DNA of 37,735 nucleotides, taken from positions 188,195 to 225,929 of the forward strand of contig JAJCXR010000055.1 of NCBI GenBank assembly GCA_029263315.1, given 5' to 3'. Source of the stretch: Acidobacteriota bacterium. Lineage in GTDB: Bacteria > Acidobacteriota > Thermoanaerobaculia > Multivoradales > J023. Of this stretch, positions 8,678 to 15,645 are shown piece after piece. The number at the start of each line of letters is the position of its first letter. The first letter of the stretch is position 1. The notes below the pieces were generated by a model that saw only the letters and a list, made by a program, of their open reading frames with translations, did no database searches and was not told the DNA's origin. Position numbers and translations under genes: made by a program.

Positions 8678-10173
8678 GCCCGTAGGGCGGGCGGTGTCTC
8701 CGCCGCTGTCGTCTCTGCCACCCGCTCTTCAGTCATCAGGTCTTCAGCTATCAGGTCTTCAGATATCAGGTCTCGATGCAGACGGCGCACCGCCCGCGGC
8801 ACCTCGGCGTCGTCCACCAGCACCGCCACGGCACCTCCCCTAGAGTTTCCCGAGAGGCAGGGCAATGCCAGGGCCAAGCCCTCGATGGCCTCGGCGCTCA
8901 GGGCTTCGAGCATCCTGCCGAGGATCCATGTGGGCTCGGCCTCCTCGCCGATGGCGGCCACCAAGCCAACCTTGTGCCTCGTCTCGACGGTCAGGTGATG
9001 ATGTGTCTTGTGGAATCGCCGCCGTAGTTGACGCAGCGCCGGTGCTGCGCACTCCGCTGTGATGACCACGGAGACGGAGCTCCCGCCGCTATCGTCCACC
9101 CACAACAGGGGCTCGATATCGAGGACATCCAAGGCCCCACAGAGCTCGCGACGGAGGGCGAAGCCGTCGCCGTCGAGGCGCAGGAGCACATTGCCGGTGC
9201 AAGCGCTGATGGCCCGAATACCGTTGGCCCCAGGCTTTGAGGCGCTCAGTGACCCTTGATCGGTCACTTGGGGGCCGATGCGAGTTCCCGCCCGTTGCGG
9301 CTCCGCCGTGTTGCGGATGCGCACCGGAATACGGGTCGTCAGGAGCGGCTCGAGGGTCCTGGGATGCAGAACACGGGCCCCGAAGCGGGCCATTTCCGAG
9401 GCCTCGGCATAGCTCAGGTGAGGCAGTCGCCGAGGTGTCTCGACCCAGCGAGGGGAAGCGGTCAGCACGCCGTCGACATCCGTCCAGATTTCGATGCCGT
9501 CGGCTGCCAGAAAGGATCCCACCAGGGTGGCGGTGAGGTCGGAGGCACCTCGGCCCAGGGTGGTGGTTCGACCTCGGGCGTCCGCCGCGACAAAACCGGT
9601 GATCACCGGCACCTGGTTGCCGGTCAGCCCTCGATACCAAGCTTGGCTTCGGCGTCGACTCTCCTCGATATCGACCTCCGGATCGCCGGCAGAGGTGTCG
9701 TCGGCGCTTCCGGTACACAGCAGCTGAGCACCGTCGACACCGACGGCGTCGAGCCCCCGCTGGCGGAGGGCCAGGGTGAGTAAGGGAAGCGCCATGCGCT
9801 CGCCCAGGGCCAATACCCGGTGCTGGGTGGTGGCCGGGCAATCGCCCAGCAAGGCGATGCCGTCGAGACAGCGCCGCAGCTCCCTCAGGTGAGTCTCGAT
9901 GCAAGTTACGATTTGGCATCGCTGGTTTGCAGGAAGCGGCAGATCGTCAAGGTGGAGGCGTCGGAGGACCTCGAGGCGGACCCTGCGCCGCTGCGGATTT
10001 TCGCCGTCGATGGCTCCAGCAATGGCCGCCGTCAGCTGATCGGTGACTCCGGCGAGGGCTGAGGTCACCACCACCACGGCGTCCCGCCGCAAAGCTCCCT
10101 CGACGAGGGTGGCCACCCCGGCTCGCCGGCTTGCCGTGGCCACCGAGGTGCCACCGAGCTTCAACAGGCGCAT
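8617..10173 (-). CDS. Aspartate kinase (monofunctional)
   Basis: A 518-residue aspartokinase, catalysing ATP-dependent phosphorylation of aspartate at the head of the lysine, threonine and methionine pathway. The kinase N-terminus has KLGGTSVA (residues 5-12), and further family motifs are TTTLGRGASDLTATLVG and DVDGVLTASPRWV. Two ACT-like regulatory regions occupy roughly 310-465. No homoserine dehydrogenase domain follows, so that step must be encoded elsewhere. The gene starts within the last 13 bp of metB and is the last gene of the SAM-riboswitch operon, so it is probably a methionine-responsive isozyme. The C-terminal tail of about 50 residues looks non-conserved, includes the repeat LISEDLIAEDLMTEE, and runs into the opposite lipoprotein gene. 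Confidence 0.88.
   Translation of the reverse strand: MRLLKLGGTSVATASRRAGVATLVEGALRRDAVVVVTSALAGVTDQLTAAIAGAIDGENPQRRRVRLEVLRRLHLDDLPLPANQRCQIVTCIETHLRELRRCLDGIALLGDCPATTQHRVLALGERMALPLLTLALRQRGLDAVGVDGAQLLCTGSADDTSAGDPEVDIEESRRRSQAWYRGLTGNQVPVITGFVAADARGRTTTLGRGASDLTATLVGSFLAADGIEIWTDVDGVLTASPRWVETPRRLPHLSYAEASEMARFGARVLHPRTLEPLLTTRIPVRIRNTAEPQRAGTRIGPQVTDQGSLSASKPGANGIRAISACTGNVLLRLDGDGFALRRELCGALDVLDIEPLLWVDDSGGSSVSVVITAECAAPALRQLRRRFHKTHHHLTVETRHKVGLVAAIGEEAEPTWILGRMLEALSAEAIEGLALALPCLSGNSRGGAVAVLVDDAEVPRAVRRLHRDLISEDLIAEDLMTEERVAETTAAETPPALRAQSMSLRRAQSRHEPLMRLL
8726..8770. repeat. 15-bp tandem repeat, three copies, in the aspartokinase tail
   Basis: Three units of the form TCTTCAGNNATCAGG run at 8726-8740, 8741-8755 and 8756-8770. 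They are in frame with aspartokinase on the minus strand and encode a five-residue repeat (LISED, LIAED, LMTEE). Length variation here would add or remove five residues without a frameshift. Confidence 0.85.
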
Positions 10174-11405
10174 GGTGCGTCCTCGATGAGGGGAGCCACG
10201 GCGGTGACGGCACTTGGGCGGTGTAGGCTGAGGGTGGCCCGCTCCAATGCCGCCTGCAAATCGTTCAGCAGGTCATCCCGGGCCTCGATACCCACCGAGA
10301 GTCGCAACAGATTGTCGCGGATGCCGGCCGCCCGACGGGCCTCTGCATCCATGGCGGCGTGGGTCATGGTGGCGGGATGGGCCACCAGACTTTCGACGCC
10401 CCCCAGGGATTCGGCCAAGGAGAAACAGCGCAGGCCATCGAGGAAGGCGCGCAACTGTGCCTCCTCGCCGCGCAGCTCGAAGCTCAGCATGGCGCCGAAA
10501 CCCTGCTGTTGACGTGCCGCCAGGTCGTGGCCGGGGTGATCGTCGAGGCCCGGATAGTAAACCCGTTCCACCGCCGGGTGGTTTGCCAAGAGATCAGCGA
10601 TGGCCCCGGCATTGCGCTCGTGCTGGGCCATGCGGGCATGCAACGTGCGCAGGCCCCGCAAGGTGAGGTAGCTATCGAAGGGGCTACCGGTGATGCCCAG
10701 GCAGTTGGACCACCAGCGGATCTTTTCCGCCAGCTCGGGTGTTGCGGCGACAACGGCACCCCCCACCACATCGCTGTGGCCGTTGAGGTATTTGGTGGTG
10801 GAGTGCACCACCAGGTCGGCCCCGAGCTCGATGGGCCGCTGCAGCACCGGCGACAGAAAAGTGTTGTCCACCGCCACCAAGGCGCCCGCCTGCTTGGCCA
10901 AGCGGCTCACCGTCGGCAAATCGGTGATGCGCAGCAATGGATTGCTGGGCGTCTCGAGCCACACCATCGCCGGGCCACCGGCCAGGGCCGTGGTGACCTC
11001 ATCGAGGTCGGTGGGGTCCACCAGTTGCAGGCGAAAGCGTCCCTTGTCGGCAAAGGCCCGGAGCAGCCGATGGGTGCCGCCATAGCAATCCCTGGGAGCC
11101 AGCAGCAGATCCAGTGGGGTCAGCTGTTCGAGTACCAAGAGCACGGCGGACATGCCGGTGGAGGTGACAGCTGCACCGGCACCCCCTTCGAGCTCGGCGA
11201 TGGCATCGGCTAAGAGGTCGCGGGTGGGATTCCCGGAGCGGGTGTAGTCGTACTGTCGCGGCTCGCCGAAGTCGGCGAAGCTGAAGGTGGACGACAGATG
11301 GATGGGCGGCACCACGGCGCCGTGGTGCAAATCCGAATCGAGACCCGAACGGACGGTACGGGTGGTGGCGGAGAGGTCGGAGGACGGTTTCTGAAAGGTG
11401 CTCAT
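10161..11405 (-). CDS. metB: Cystathionine gamma-synthase MetB
   Basis: A 414-residue PLP enzyme of the Cys/Met metabolism family. It joins an O-acylhomoserine with cysteine to give cystathionine. Motifs are YTRSGNPTRDLL (residues 54-65), VAVDNTFLSPVLQRP (Asp180 contacts the PLP ring) and HSTTKYLNGHSDVVGG, with Lys205 as the Schiff-base lysine. The sequence closely follows E. coli MetB through long stretches, for example GFGAMLSFEL and AESLGGVESLVAHPATMTHA. This supports synthase rather than lyase activity. The start ATG overlaps the metX stop by 4 bp, and the 3' end overlaps the aspartokinase start by 13 bp, so translation of all three is likely coupled. Confidence 0.95.
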   Translation of the reverse strand: MSTFQKPSSDLSATTRTVRSGLDSDLHHGAVVPPIHLSSTFSFADFGEPRQYDYTRSGNPTRDLLADAIAELEGGAGAAVTSTGMSAVLLVLEQLTPLDLLLAPRDCYGGTHRLLRAFADKGRFRLQLVDPTDLDEVTTALAGGPAMVWLETPSNPLLRITDLPTVSRLAKQAGALVAVDNTFLSPVLQRPIELGADLVVHSTTKYLNGHSDVVGGAVVAATPELAEKIRWWSNCLGITGSPFDSYLTLRGLRTLHARMAQHERNAGAIADLLANHPAVERVYYPGLDDHPGHDLAARQQQGFGAMLSFELRGEEAQLRAFLDGLRCFSLAESLGGVESLVAHPATMTHAAMDAEARRAAGIRDNLLRLSVGIEARDDLLNDLQAALERATLSLHRPSAVTAVAPLIEDAPCAC

Positions 11406-12517
11406 GGTGTGATGTCTCCCGAGCTCAGGCCGCGTCGCACCAGAGCGCCGATGTGTTGAGTTTCTTTGAGAAAAGCGTCGTGGCCGAAGAGGGAGTCGAG
11501 GCTGTGGAGCTCGGCTTGCGGCAGGGCCGCCGCCAGCGCCTGCATTTGCTGCAACGGCACCAGCTGATCGCTGGTCACCGCCACCAGGACGGTGGGCACG
11601 GGGATTGTCTCCGGGGTTACCCGATGCAGGTCGATGGATTGCGACAGGGTCAAGAAGGCGTCGGCTTCGAAGGTGTCGGCGAAACAGCGTCCCCTGGCTT
11701 CGAGATAACTCTCCACCGGGAAGCGAAATCGCCCCGCGGCGTCCCTCTCCGGTGCTCCGTCGAAGCGCTGGGCAAGCTCGTCGGCGGTGCGGTAGGTGGT
11801 CATGGCGAGGCCACGGGCCAGGGCCAGCCCTTGGTCGACGCAGTTGTGGTCCTTGGCCAACGACACGATGCCACGCTGCACGCAGCGCCACGCCGTCGCT
11901 TGGGGATGGGGACGATGGGCGGCGCTGACGACGATCAAACGGCGCAGTCGATGCGGTGCGAGGGCGCCGAAGGCGAGTCCCACCATGCCACCGTAGGACG
12001 CTCCGACAAGGGCCCCCAAGGGGCCTTCGTCCAAGTGATCGAGGAGATGCACCAAGGCGCGGGCTTGGTCCAGCGTGTTGATGCTGGGAAAGTTGACGGA
12101 GGCGAAACCGGAGGTTGGCGATGGGGGGCGGTGGGAGGGGCGCCGCGGGCCGGTGCTGTCGCCGTTTCCCCCCAAATAGTCGAAGGCCAGGACCCGCCAG
12201 CGGTCAGTGTCGACGGCCTGCCCAGGGCCCACCAGGTCCTGCCACCAACCCGGCGACGGATCGGAGGCGGAGGCGGTGACATGGCGCCCGGCAGAAATAC
12301 CGCCCAGCACCACCACCAACGGTGCCCCCGCCGGTCCGCTCAGCTCATAGGCGATACGGGGGCGTTGCAGGGCACCACCATGCTCGAGGGGCAGCGAGCG
12401 CTCAAAATGGTAATCGGAAGTACAGGCAACACGACCCGACGGCGCCTCGAGGTGGGCGAACGTGGCGTCAGGGTGTGTTCCGGGAGACGAAGCGAAGGAA
12501 GGCGAGGGATCGATCAT
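11402..12517 (-). CDS. metX: Homoserine O-acyltransferase MetX (probably succinyl type)
   Basis: A 371-residue alpha/beta hydrolase-fold enzyme that activates homoserine for methionine synthesis. The nucleophile elbow GASYGGM has Ser174; the rest of the triad is Asp317 (TSDQLVP) and His346 (FGHDAFLKE). The segments LGGISAGRHV, VVSAAHRPHPQATAWR and LAMTTYRTADE resemble the xanthomonad MetX enzymes that use succinyl-CoA. Pairing with an E. coli-like MetB also suggests O-succinylhomoserine as intermediate, though acetyl use cannot be excluded. A perfect AGGAGG lies 5 nt before the ATG. It is the first gene of the operon controlled by the S-box riboswitch. An N-terminal stretch of about 35 residues is variable. 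Confidence 0.92.
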   Translation of the reverse strand: MIDPSPSFASSPGTHPDATFAHLEAPSGRVACTSDYHFERSLPLEHGGALQRPRIAYELSGPAGAPLVVVLGGISAGRHVTASASDPSPGWWQDLVGPGQAVDTDRWRVLAFDYLGGNGDSTGPRRPSHRPPSPTSGFASVNFPSINTLDQARALVHLLDHLDEGPLGALVGASYGGMVGLAFGALAPHRLRRLIVVSAAHRPHPQATAWRCVQRGIVSLAKDHNCVDQGLALARGLAMTTYRTADELAQRFDGAPERDAAGRFRFPVESYLEARGRCFADTFEADAFLTLSQSIDLHRVTPETIPVPTVLVAVTSDQLVPLQQMQALAAALPQAELHSLDSLFGHDAFLKETQHIGALVRRGLSSGDITP

Positions 12518-12530
12518 TGGGTCCTCCTAA

Positions 12531-12551
12531 GGTTCCGTCTCATCGGAAACC
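12531..12551 (-). promoter_or_regulatory. Leader hairpin next to the metX ribosome binding site
   Basis: On the minus strand, GGTTTCCG pairs with CGGAACC around a short loop, with one bulged base. The hairpin ends 2 nt before the AGGAGG site (12523-12528). Its loop region holds GATGAG (12544-12539), a second copy of the riboswitch P1 3' arm. It is a candidate expression platform acting on translation; no T-run is present, so it is not a canonical terminator. Confidence 0.45.
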
Positions 12552-12612
12552 CTACGGCAAGACCGAATGATCAATCGCTGCGACCATCGGCAATCATGCC
12601 GCTTGCAGCGAG

Positions 12613-12732
12613 CTCATCTATCGGAAGAACCCTCGTGGTGGGGTTCCCGTAGGAATTGGCACCATACGAAGGGGTTAGCTCCGCTGGTTGCCCCGGCGTC
12701 TAAGGGCCTATCCCTCAGCCGGTCGCGATGAG
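12613..12732 (-). promoter_or_regulatory. SAM-I (S-box) riboswitch
   Basis: Read on the minus strand, this 120-nt element has the S-box hallmarks in order. The P1 arm CTCATC comes first, then GGCTGAGGGATAGGCCC, then GACGCCGGGGCAACC, then GGTGCCAATTCC, and the closing P1 arm GATGAG. These correspond to the conserved core and kink-turn of the SAM-I clan. It lies 95 nt upstream of metX in the same orientation and 9 nt after a sigma70-like -10 box. Binding of S-adenosylmethionine should switch off metX-metB-aspartokinase. The clan also includes SAM-IV, which I cannot exclude without a covariance model. Confidence 0.93.
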
Positions 12733-12741
12733 TGCGGGCAG

Positions 12742-12771
12742 AGACTAGAGGAGCCGCAGGAGGGATGTCAA
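12742..12771 (-). promoter_or_regulatory. Sigma70-type promoter of the metX operon
   Basis: On the minus strand a perfect -35 TTGACA (12771-12766) is followed after 18 nt by TAGTCT (12747-12742) as -10. Transcription would begin a few nt before the riboswitch P1 arm at 12732, as expected for an S-box leader. Confidence 0.75.
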
Positions 12772-12856
12772 GGGGGCGTTTTTGGTTCGGTGTCCGAGAT
12801 GCGATAGCCATGCAGGGCCCTTGCTCAATCGGGAGGAGCGCCAGTCTGGTGTTCCC

Positions 12857-12885
12857 TTGGGGATAAACGCGAGTCATGGTAAGTT
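12857..12885 (+). promoter_or_regulatory. Possible promoter of the toxin-antitoxin pair
   Basis: TTGGGG (12857-12862) and TAAGTT (12880-12885) are spaced 17 nt apart. Both match consensus only partly, but the -10 lies on the palindrome at 12881-12896, the arrangement expected for an autorepressed antitoxin operon. Confidence 0.35.
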
Positions 12886-12910
12886 ACATGTAACTTCGGA
12901 ATCATTCCGA
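12881..12910. promoter_or_regulatory. Two abutting palindromes, likely toxin-antitoxin operator
   Basis: AAGTTACATGTAACTT at 12881-12896 is a perfect 16-bp palindrome. Directly next to it, TCGGAAT-C-ATTCCGA at 12896-12910 has 7-bp arms around one base. Both lie just upstream of the antitoxin start at 12923. Antitoxin or toxin-antitoxin complexes commonly bind such sites to repress their own operon. Confidence 0.6.
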
Positions 12911-12922
12911 ATGGAGGTTTGT

Positions 12923-13147
12923 ATGGTCAAGACATTGGGAGCCAAGTCGTCACGGGTGAAGGTGCGGCAGCATCGCGAGCGGTTGCGCGAACAGGGCCTG
13001 CGCCCGATCCAAATTTGGGTGCCGGATGTGCGGGCGCCTTCCTTCAAAGCTGAGGCGCATCGCCAGTCGCTGGCCGTCGCGTCGAGTGTTGATGCAGGCG
13101 ACGATCAGTCGTACATCGACGCGGTATCAGTTTGGGGCGATGAATGA
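12923..13147 (+). CDS. MazE-type antitoxin (DUF3018 family)
   Basis: A 74-residue basic protein beginning MVKTLGAKSSRVKVRQHRERL and containing REQGLRPIQIWVPDVRAPSF, the hallmark of the DUF3018 antitoxin MazE family. Its N-terminal part should bind DNA and its acidic C-terminus (SYIDAVSVWGDE) should wrap the toxin. GGAGG lies 5 nt before the chosen ATG. An ATG 12 bp upstream in the same frame overlaps that site and is unlikely. The 3' end overlaps the toxin gene by 8 bp. Expression is probably autoregulated through the palindromes at 12881-12910. Confidence 0.88.
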   Translation: MVKTLGAKSSRVKVRQHRERLREQGLRPIQIWVPDVRAPSFKAEAHRQSLAVASSVDAGDDQSYIDAVSVWGDE

Positions 13148-13517
13148 GTCCCTGACGATGAGGCGGGGCGACATCTGGACCGTCTCGGGTGGCAAGGATT
13201 ATGCGGGCAAGCCGCGCCCCGTCGTCATCGTGCAGGAGGACAACTTCAACGCGACGGACTCGATCACCATCTGCGCCTTCACCACGGACAAAACGGAAGC
13301 GCCGCTGTTCCGCCTCGCCGTCGAACCGAATGAGCGTAACGGGTTGCGCTCGCCCTGCCGCCTGATGGTGGACAAGATCACCACCGTGCCGAAGGCTAAG
13401 GTCGGCGTCCAGGTCGGGCGGCTAGATGACGAGGATATTCTGCGGCTCAATCGAGCGGTGATGGTCTTTCTCGGCTTGGCGGTGTCACCCCGCGCGAGGC
13501 GTAAGATGGGTGGCTGA
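13140..13517 (+). CDS. MazF/PemK-type endoribonuclease toxin
   Basis: A protein of 125 residues (119 if translation starts at the second ATG, 13158, which gives the usual family start MRRGDIW). It shows the MazF fold motifs RGDIWTV, GKPRPVVIVQ, ITICAFTTD and LMVDKITTVPKAKVG. MazF toxins are ribosome-independent mRNA interferases that stop growth when the antitoxin decays. The Arg of RGD and the Thr of DKITTV region are the expected active-site positions. The gene overlaps the DUF3018 antitoxin, the standard antitoxin-then-toxin order. It appears intact. The cleavage sequence cannot be predicted. Confidence 0.9.
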   Translation: MNESLTMRRGDIWTVSGGKDYAGKPRPVVIVQEDNFNATDSITICAFTTDKTEAPLFRLAVEPNERNGLRSPCRLMVDKITTVPKAKVGVQVGRLDDEDILRLNRAVMVFLGLAVSPRARRKMGG

Positions 13518-13777
13518 GCGGGTCGGCGTCACACCACGTACGCTACCTTCGCGGGGCGCTCGCCTATCACTTGGCGCTCGCCTCTTGGGCTGGTGGCGAT
13601 CCGCGGGCACGCGACGAGGTACTCTCCGCCCTCGCGATCTTCGAGAGCCTGGCCCCGGAACCATCCTTAGATCACGAGATTGCGCGCTGGTGGGGCTGGA
13701 GCTATCTGTTCCTCGGTTACCTCGAAACCACTCCGGCCGCCGCCCGGGTGGCACTCGGGCGGGCGGCGGAGATCCTG
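13505..13777 (+). pseudogene. Possible truncated gene fragment, TPR-like
   Basis: After the stop codon at 13502 one plus-strand frame reads RYLRGALAYHLALASWAGG, then RDEVLSALAIFESLAP and EIARWWGWSYLFLGYLE, then AARVALGRAAEIL. The helical, Ala/Leu-rich pattern resembles TPR-type helices of a larger protein. There is no ATG or ribosome binding site; the only start is an internal TTG at 13571. The similarity-like part fades near 13777, after which the frame continues to 13999 with no clear pattern. I think it is a remnant or displaced 3' piece left near the toxin-antitoxin insertion, but a chance open frame is possible. Confidence 0.3.
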
Positions 13778-14014
13778 GGATCCTCCGTACCCACAGTCGG
13801 GGAGGCGGTGGCATCCCGGCCTTCCATCCCAAGCTGTCTGCAATGGACCCAAGACGCGGCTCCAACGAACGACTTTCTCGATGCCGCTGGAGCCATGCCG
13901 TTGGATCCTCTTTTTTGCGGGTCTCTGCGGTGGAGCGGCGCTGGACTCACGCTCGGGCCTGGCTGCGGCAGGAGCTGGCCTGACGTGTCGGAACCTTGAC
14001 GTGTCGGAACAAGG
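13778..14014. other. Non-coding stretch before tRNA-Ser
   Basis: I see no supported gene here. A 14-nt direct repeat, TGACGTGTCGGAAC, occurs at 13981-13994 and again at 13997-14010, just past the 3' end of the tRNA gene. A short T-run (13911-13916) is present on the plus strand without a convincing stem. Confidence 0.5.
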
Positions 14015-14104
14015 TGGCGGAGGGAGTGGGATTCGAACCCACGGACCGCGTGAACGGTCAACGGTTTTCAAGACCGTCGCTTTCGACCACTCAGCCATCC
14101 CCCC
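14015..14104 (-). tRNA. tRNA-Ser (UGA)
   Basis: On the minus strand the gene begins GGGGGGATGGCTGAGTGG and folds as a class II tRNA. The acceptor stem GGGGGGA pairs with TCCCTCC with one G-U pair. The anticodon loop CTTGAAAA gives anticodon TGA. A long variable arm follows, then the T arm GTGGG-TTCGAAT-CCCAC. Discriminator G is followed by an encoded CCA (14017-14015). It lies 26 bp downstream of serS in the same direction, so tRNA and its synthetase may share a transcript. Confidence 0.95.
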
Positions 14105-14130
14105 GGAAGCGAACGCTCTACCAGCCCAGT

Positions 14131-15417
14131 CTAAGTCGGCGCGACGATCTGGTCCAGCCCCCCCATGTAGGGGCGCAGGACGGAGGGGATCTCGACGCTG
14201 CCGTCGGAGCGCTGATAGTTCTCCAGAACGGCGATCAAGGTGCGGCCGACGGCGAGTCCAGAGCCGTTGAGGGTGTGCAACAACTTGGTCTTGCCGCCGC
14301 CTTTGGGACGATAACGTAGACCGGCCCGGTGGGCTTGGAAGTCTTCGCAATTGGAGCACGAGGAGATTTCGCGATAGCGATCTTGACCGGGCAGCCAGAC
14401 CTCGATGTCGTAGGTCTTGGCGGCGGCAAATCCCATGTCGCCGGTGGATAGGCACATGACGCGATAGGGCAGCTCTAACCGTTGGAGGACTTTTTCGGCG
14501 TGGGAGGTGAGCTGCTCGAGGGCCTCGTAGCTGGTCTCCGGAGCGCTCAGCTGGACCAGCTCCACCTTGTTGAACTGATGCTGCCGGAAGAGGCCGCGCA
14601 CATCTTTGCCATAGGAACCGGCCTCGGCCCTGAAGCAGGGGGTGTGGGCGGCGTAGCGAATGGGCAACTGGTCTTCGTCGAGAATCTCGTCGCGATGTAG
14701 GTTGGTCAGCGGTACCTCGGCGGTGGGTACCAGGAAGTAGTCCTGGTCGCCTTCGAGGTGGAAAAGATCCTCCTCGAATTTGGGCAGCTGGCCGGTGCCG
14801 AAAAGGGCCTGGCGGTTGACCATGAAGGGAGGGATGGTCTCCGTGTAACCGTGCTCATCGACGTGCAGGTTGAGCATGAAGTTGATCAAGGCCCGTTCCA
14901 GCCGCGCCCCCGCCCCGAAGTAGGTGGTGAAACGGGCCCCCGCCAGCTTGGCGCCCCGTTCGAAATCGAGGATACCCAACTGCGGCCCCAGATCCCAATG
15001 GGCTTGGGGCTCGAAATCGAAAGACGTGGGCTCGCCGACCACCCGCTCCAAGCGATTGTCCTCTTCGCCGGGACCCTCGGGGACGGAGTCGTGGGGAAGA
15101 TTGGGGATCGTCGCCTCCAAACGGGCCACCTCGGCATCGATCTCCTGGGATCGGCTCTCGGTGGTCTCGAGCCGCTTCTTGAGCTCGGAGACGGCGGCGA
15201 TCTGTTGACTGGCATCGCCCCCTTGGCGCTTGACCAGCCCAATCTCCTTGCTGGCTTCGTTCCGTTGGCGTTGCAGCTCCTCCATGGCCACTTGGGCCTC
15301 ACGGCGTTCGCCGTCGAGCTGCTGCCAGCGGTCGAAGAGGGTGGGATCGAAGTCGCGGGATTCGAGGGCGAGTCGAGTGCGGCCGGACGTATCGCGTAGG
15401 CGTTCTCTGGACAACAT
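14131..15417 (-). CDS. serS: Seryl-tRNA synthetase
   Basis: A 428-residue class II synthetase that charges tRNA-Ser (and tRNA-Sec where present). Residues about 1-105 form the antiparallel coiled-coil arm that reads the long variable arm of tRNA-Ser (RREAQVAMEELQRQRNEASKEI...). The catalytic core includes the TAEVPLTNLHRDE serine-binding loop, motif 2 (PCFRAEAGSYGKDVRGLFRQHQFNKVE) and motif 3 (LNGSGLAVGRTLIAVLENYQ). Length is normal for the bacterial type. No clear ribosome binding site precedes the ATG at 15417, though no better start is present. The cognate tRNA-Ser gene follows directly. Confidence 0.97.
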   Translation of the reverse strand: MLSRERLRDTSGRTRLALESRDFDPTLFDRWQQLDGERREAQVAMEELQRQRNEASKEIGLVKRQGGDASQQIAAVSELKKRLETTESRSQEIDAEVARLEATIPNLPHDSVPEGPGEEDNRLERVVGEPTSFDFEPQAHWDLGPQLGILDFERGAKLAGARFTTYFGAGARLERALINFMLNLHVDEHGYTETIPPFMVNRQALFGTGQLPKFEEDLFHLEGDQDYFLVPTAEVPLTNLHRDEILDEDQLPIRYAAHTPCFRAEAGSYGKDVRGLFRQHQFNKVELVQLSAPETSYEALEQLTSHAEKVLQRLELPYRVMCLSTGDMGFAAAKTYDIEVWLPGQDRYREISSCSNCEDFQAHRAGLRYRPKGGGKTKLLHTLNGSGLAVGRTLIAVLENYQRSDGSVEIPSVLRPYMGGLDQIVAPT

Positions 15418-15459
15418 GATGGGGGCAGTGTATCCAGGGGTTTCTCAGGGCGTCAACGT

Positions 15460-15472
15460 GTTTAGCCTAAAC
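15460..15472. repeat. Short inverted repeat between serS and the glycan operon
   Basis: GTTTAG and CTAAAC flank a single C. It sits 43 bp upstream of serS and 174 bp upstream of the plus-strand operon. An extended -10-like TGATAGCAT (15485-15493) follows for the plus strand without a good -35. It may be an operator, but this is speculative. Confidence 0.3.
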
Positions 15473-15645
15473 CTTTCAATGGCGTGATAGCATATGCCTT
15501 CTGGAGCTTCTGAGAATGGCATCTTCCGGCCCTCGGCTCGCCGCCCTTCGGCACCGAGAAGCGGGACAAGGTAAGATCCAGCCGTCCCATCGAATTCATC
15601 TCGGCGACGCCGTCGTCGGGCTACTCCTGTGGACCTTCGATCGCG

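Noticed and set aside
10161..11891. N-terminal extension of cystathionine gamma-synthase
   Set aside because: The extension overlaps metX in another frame; the ATG at 11405 gives the normal family length and coupling by ATGA.
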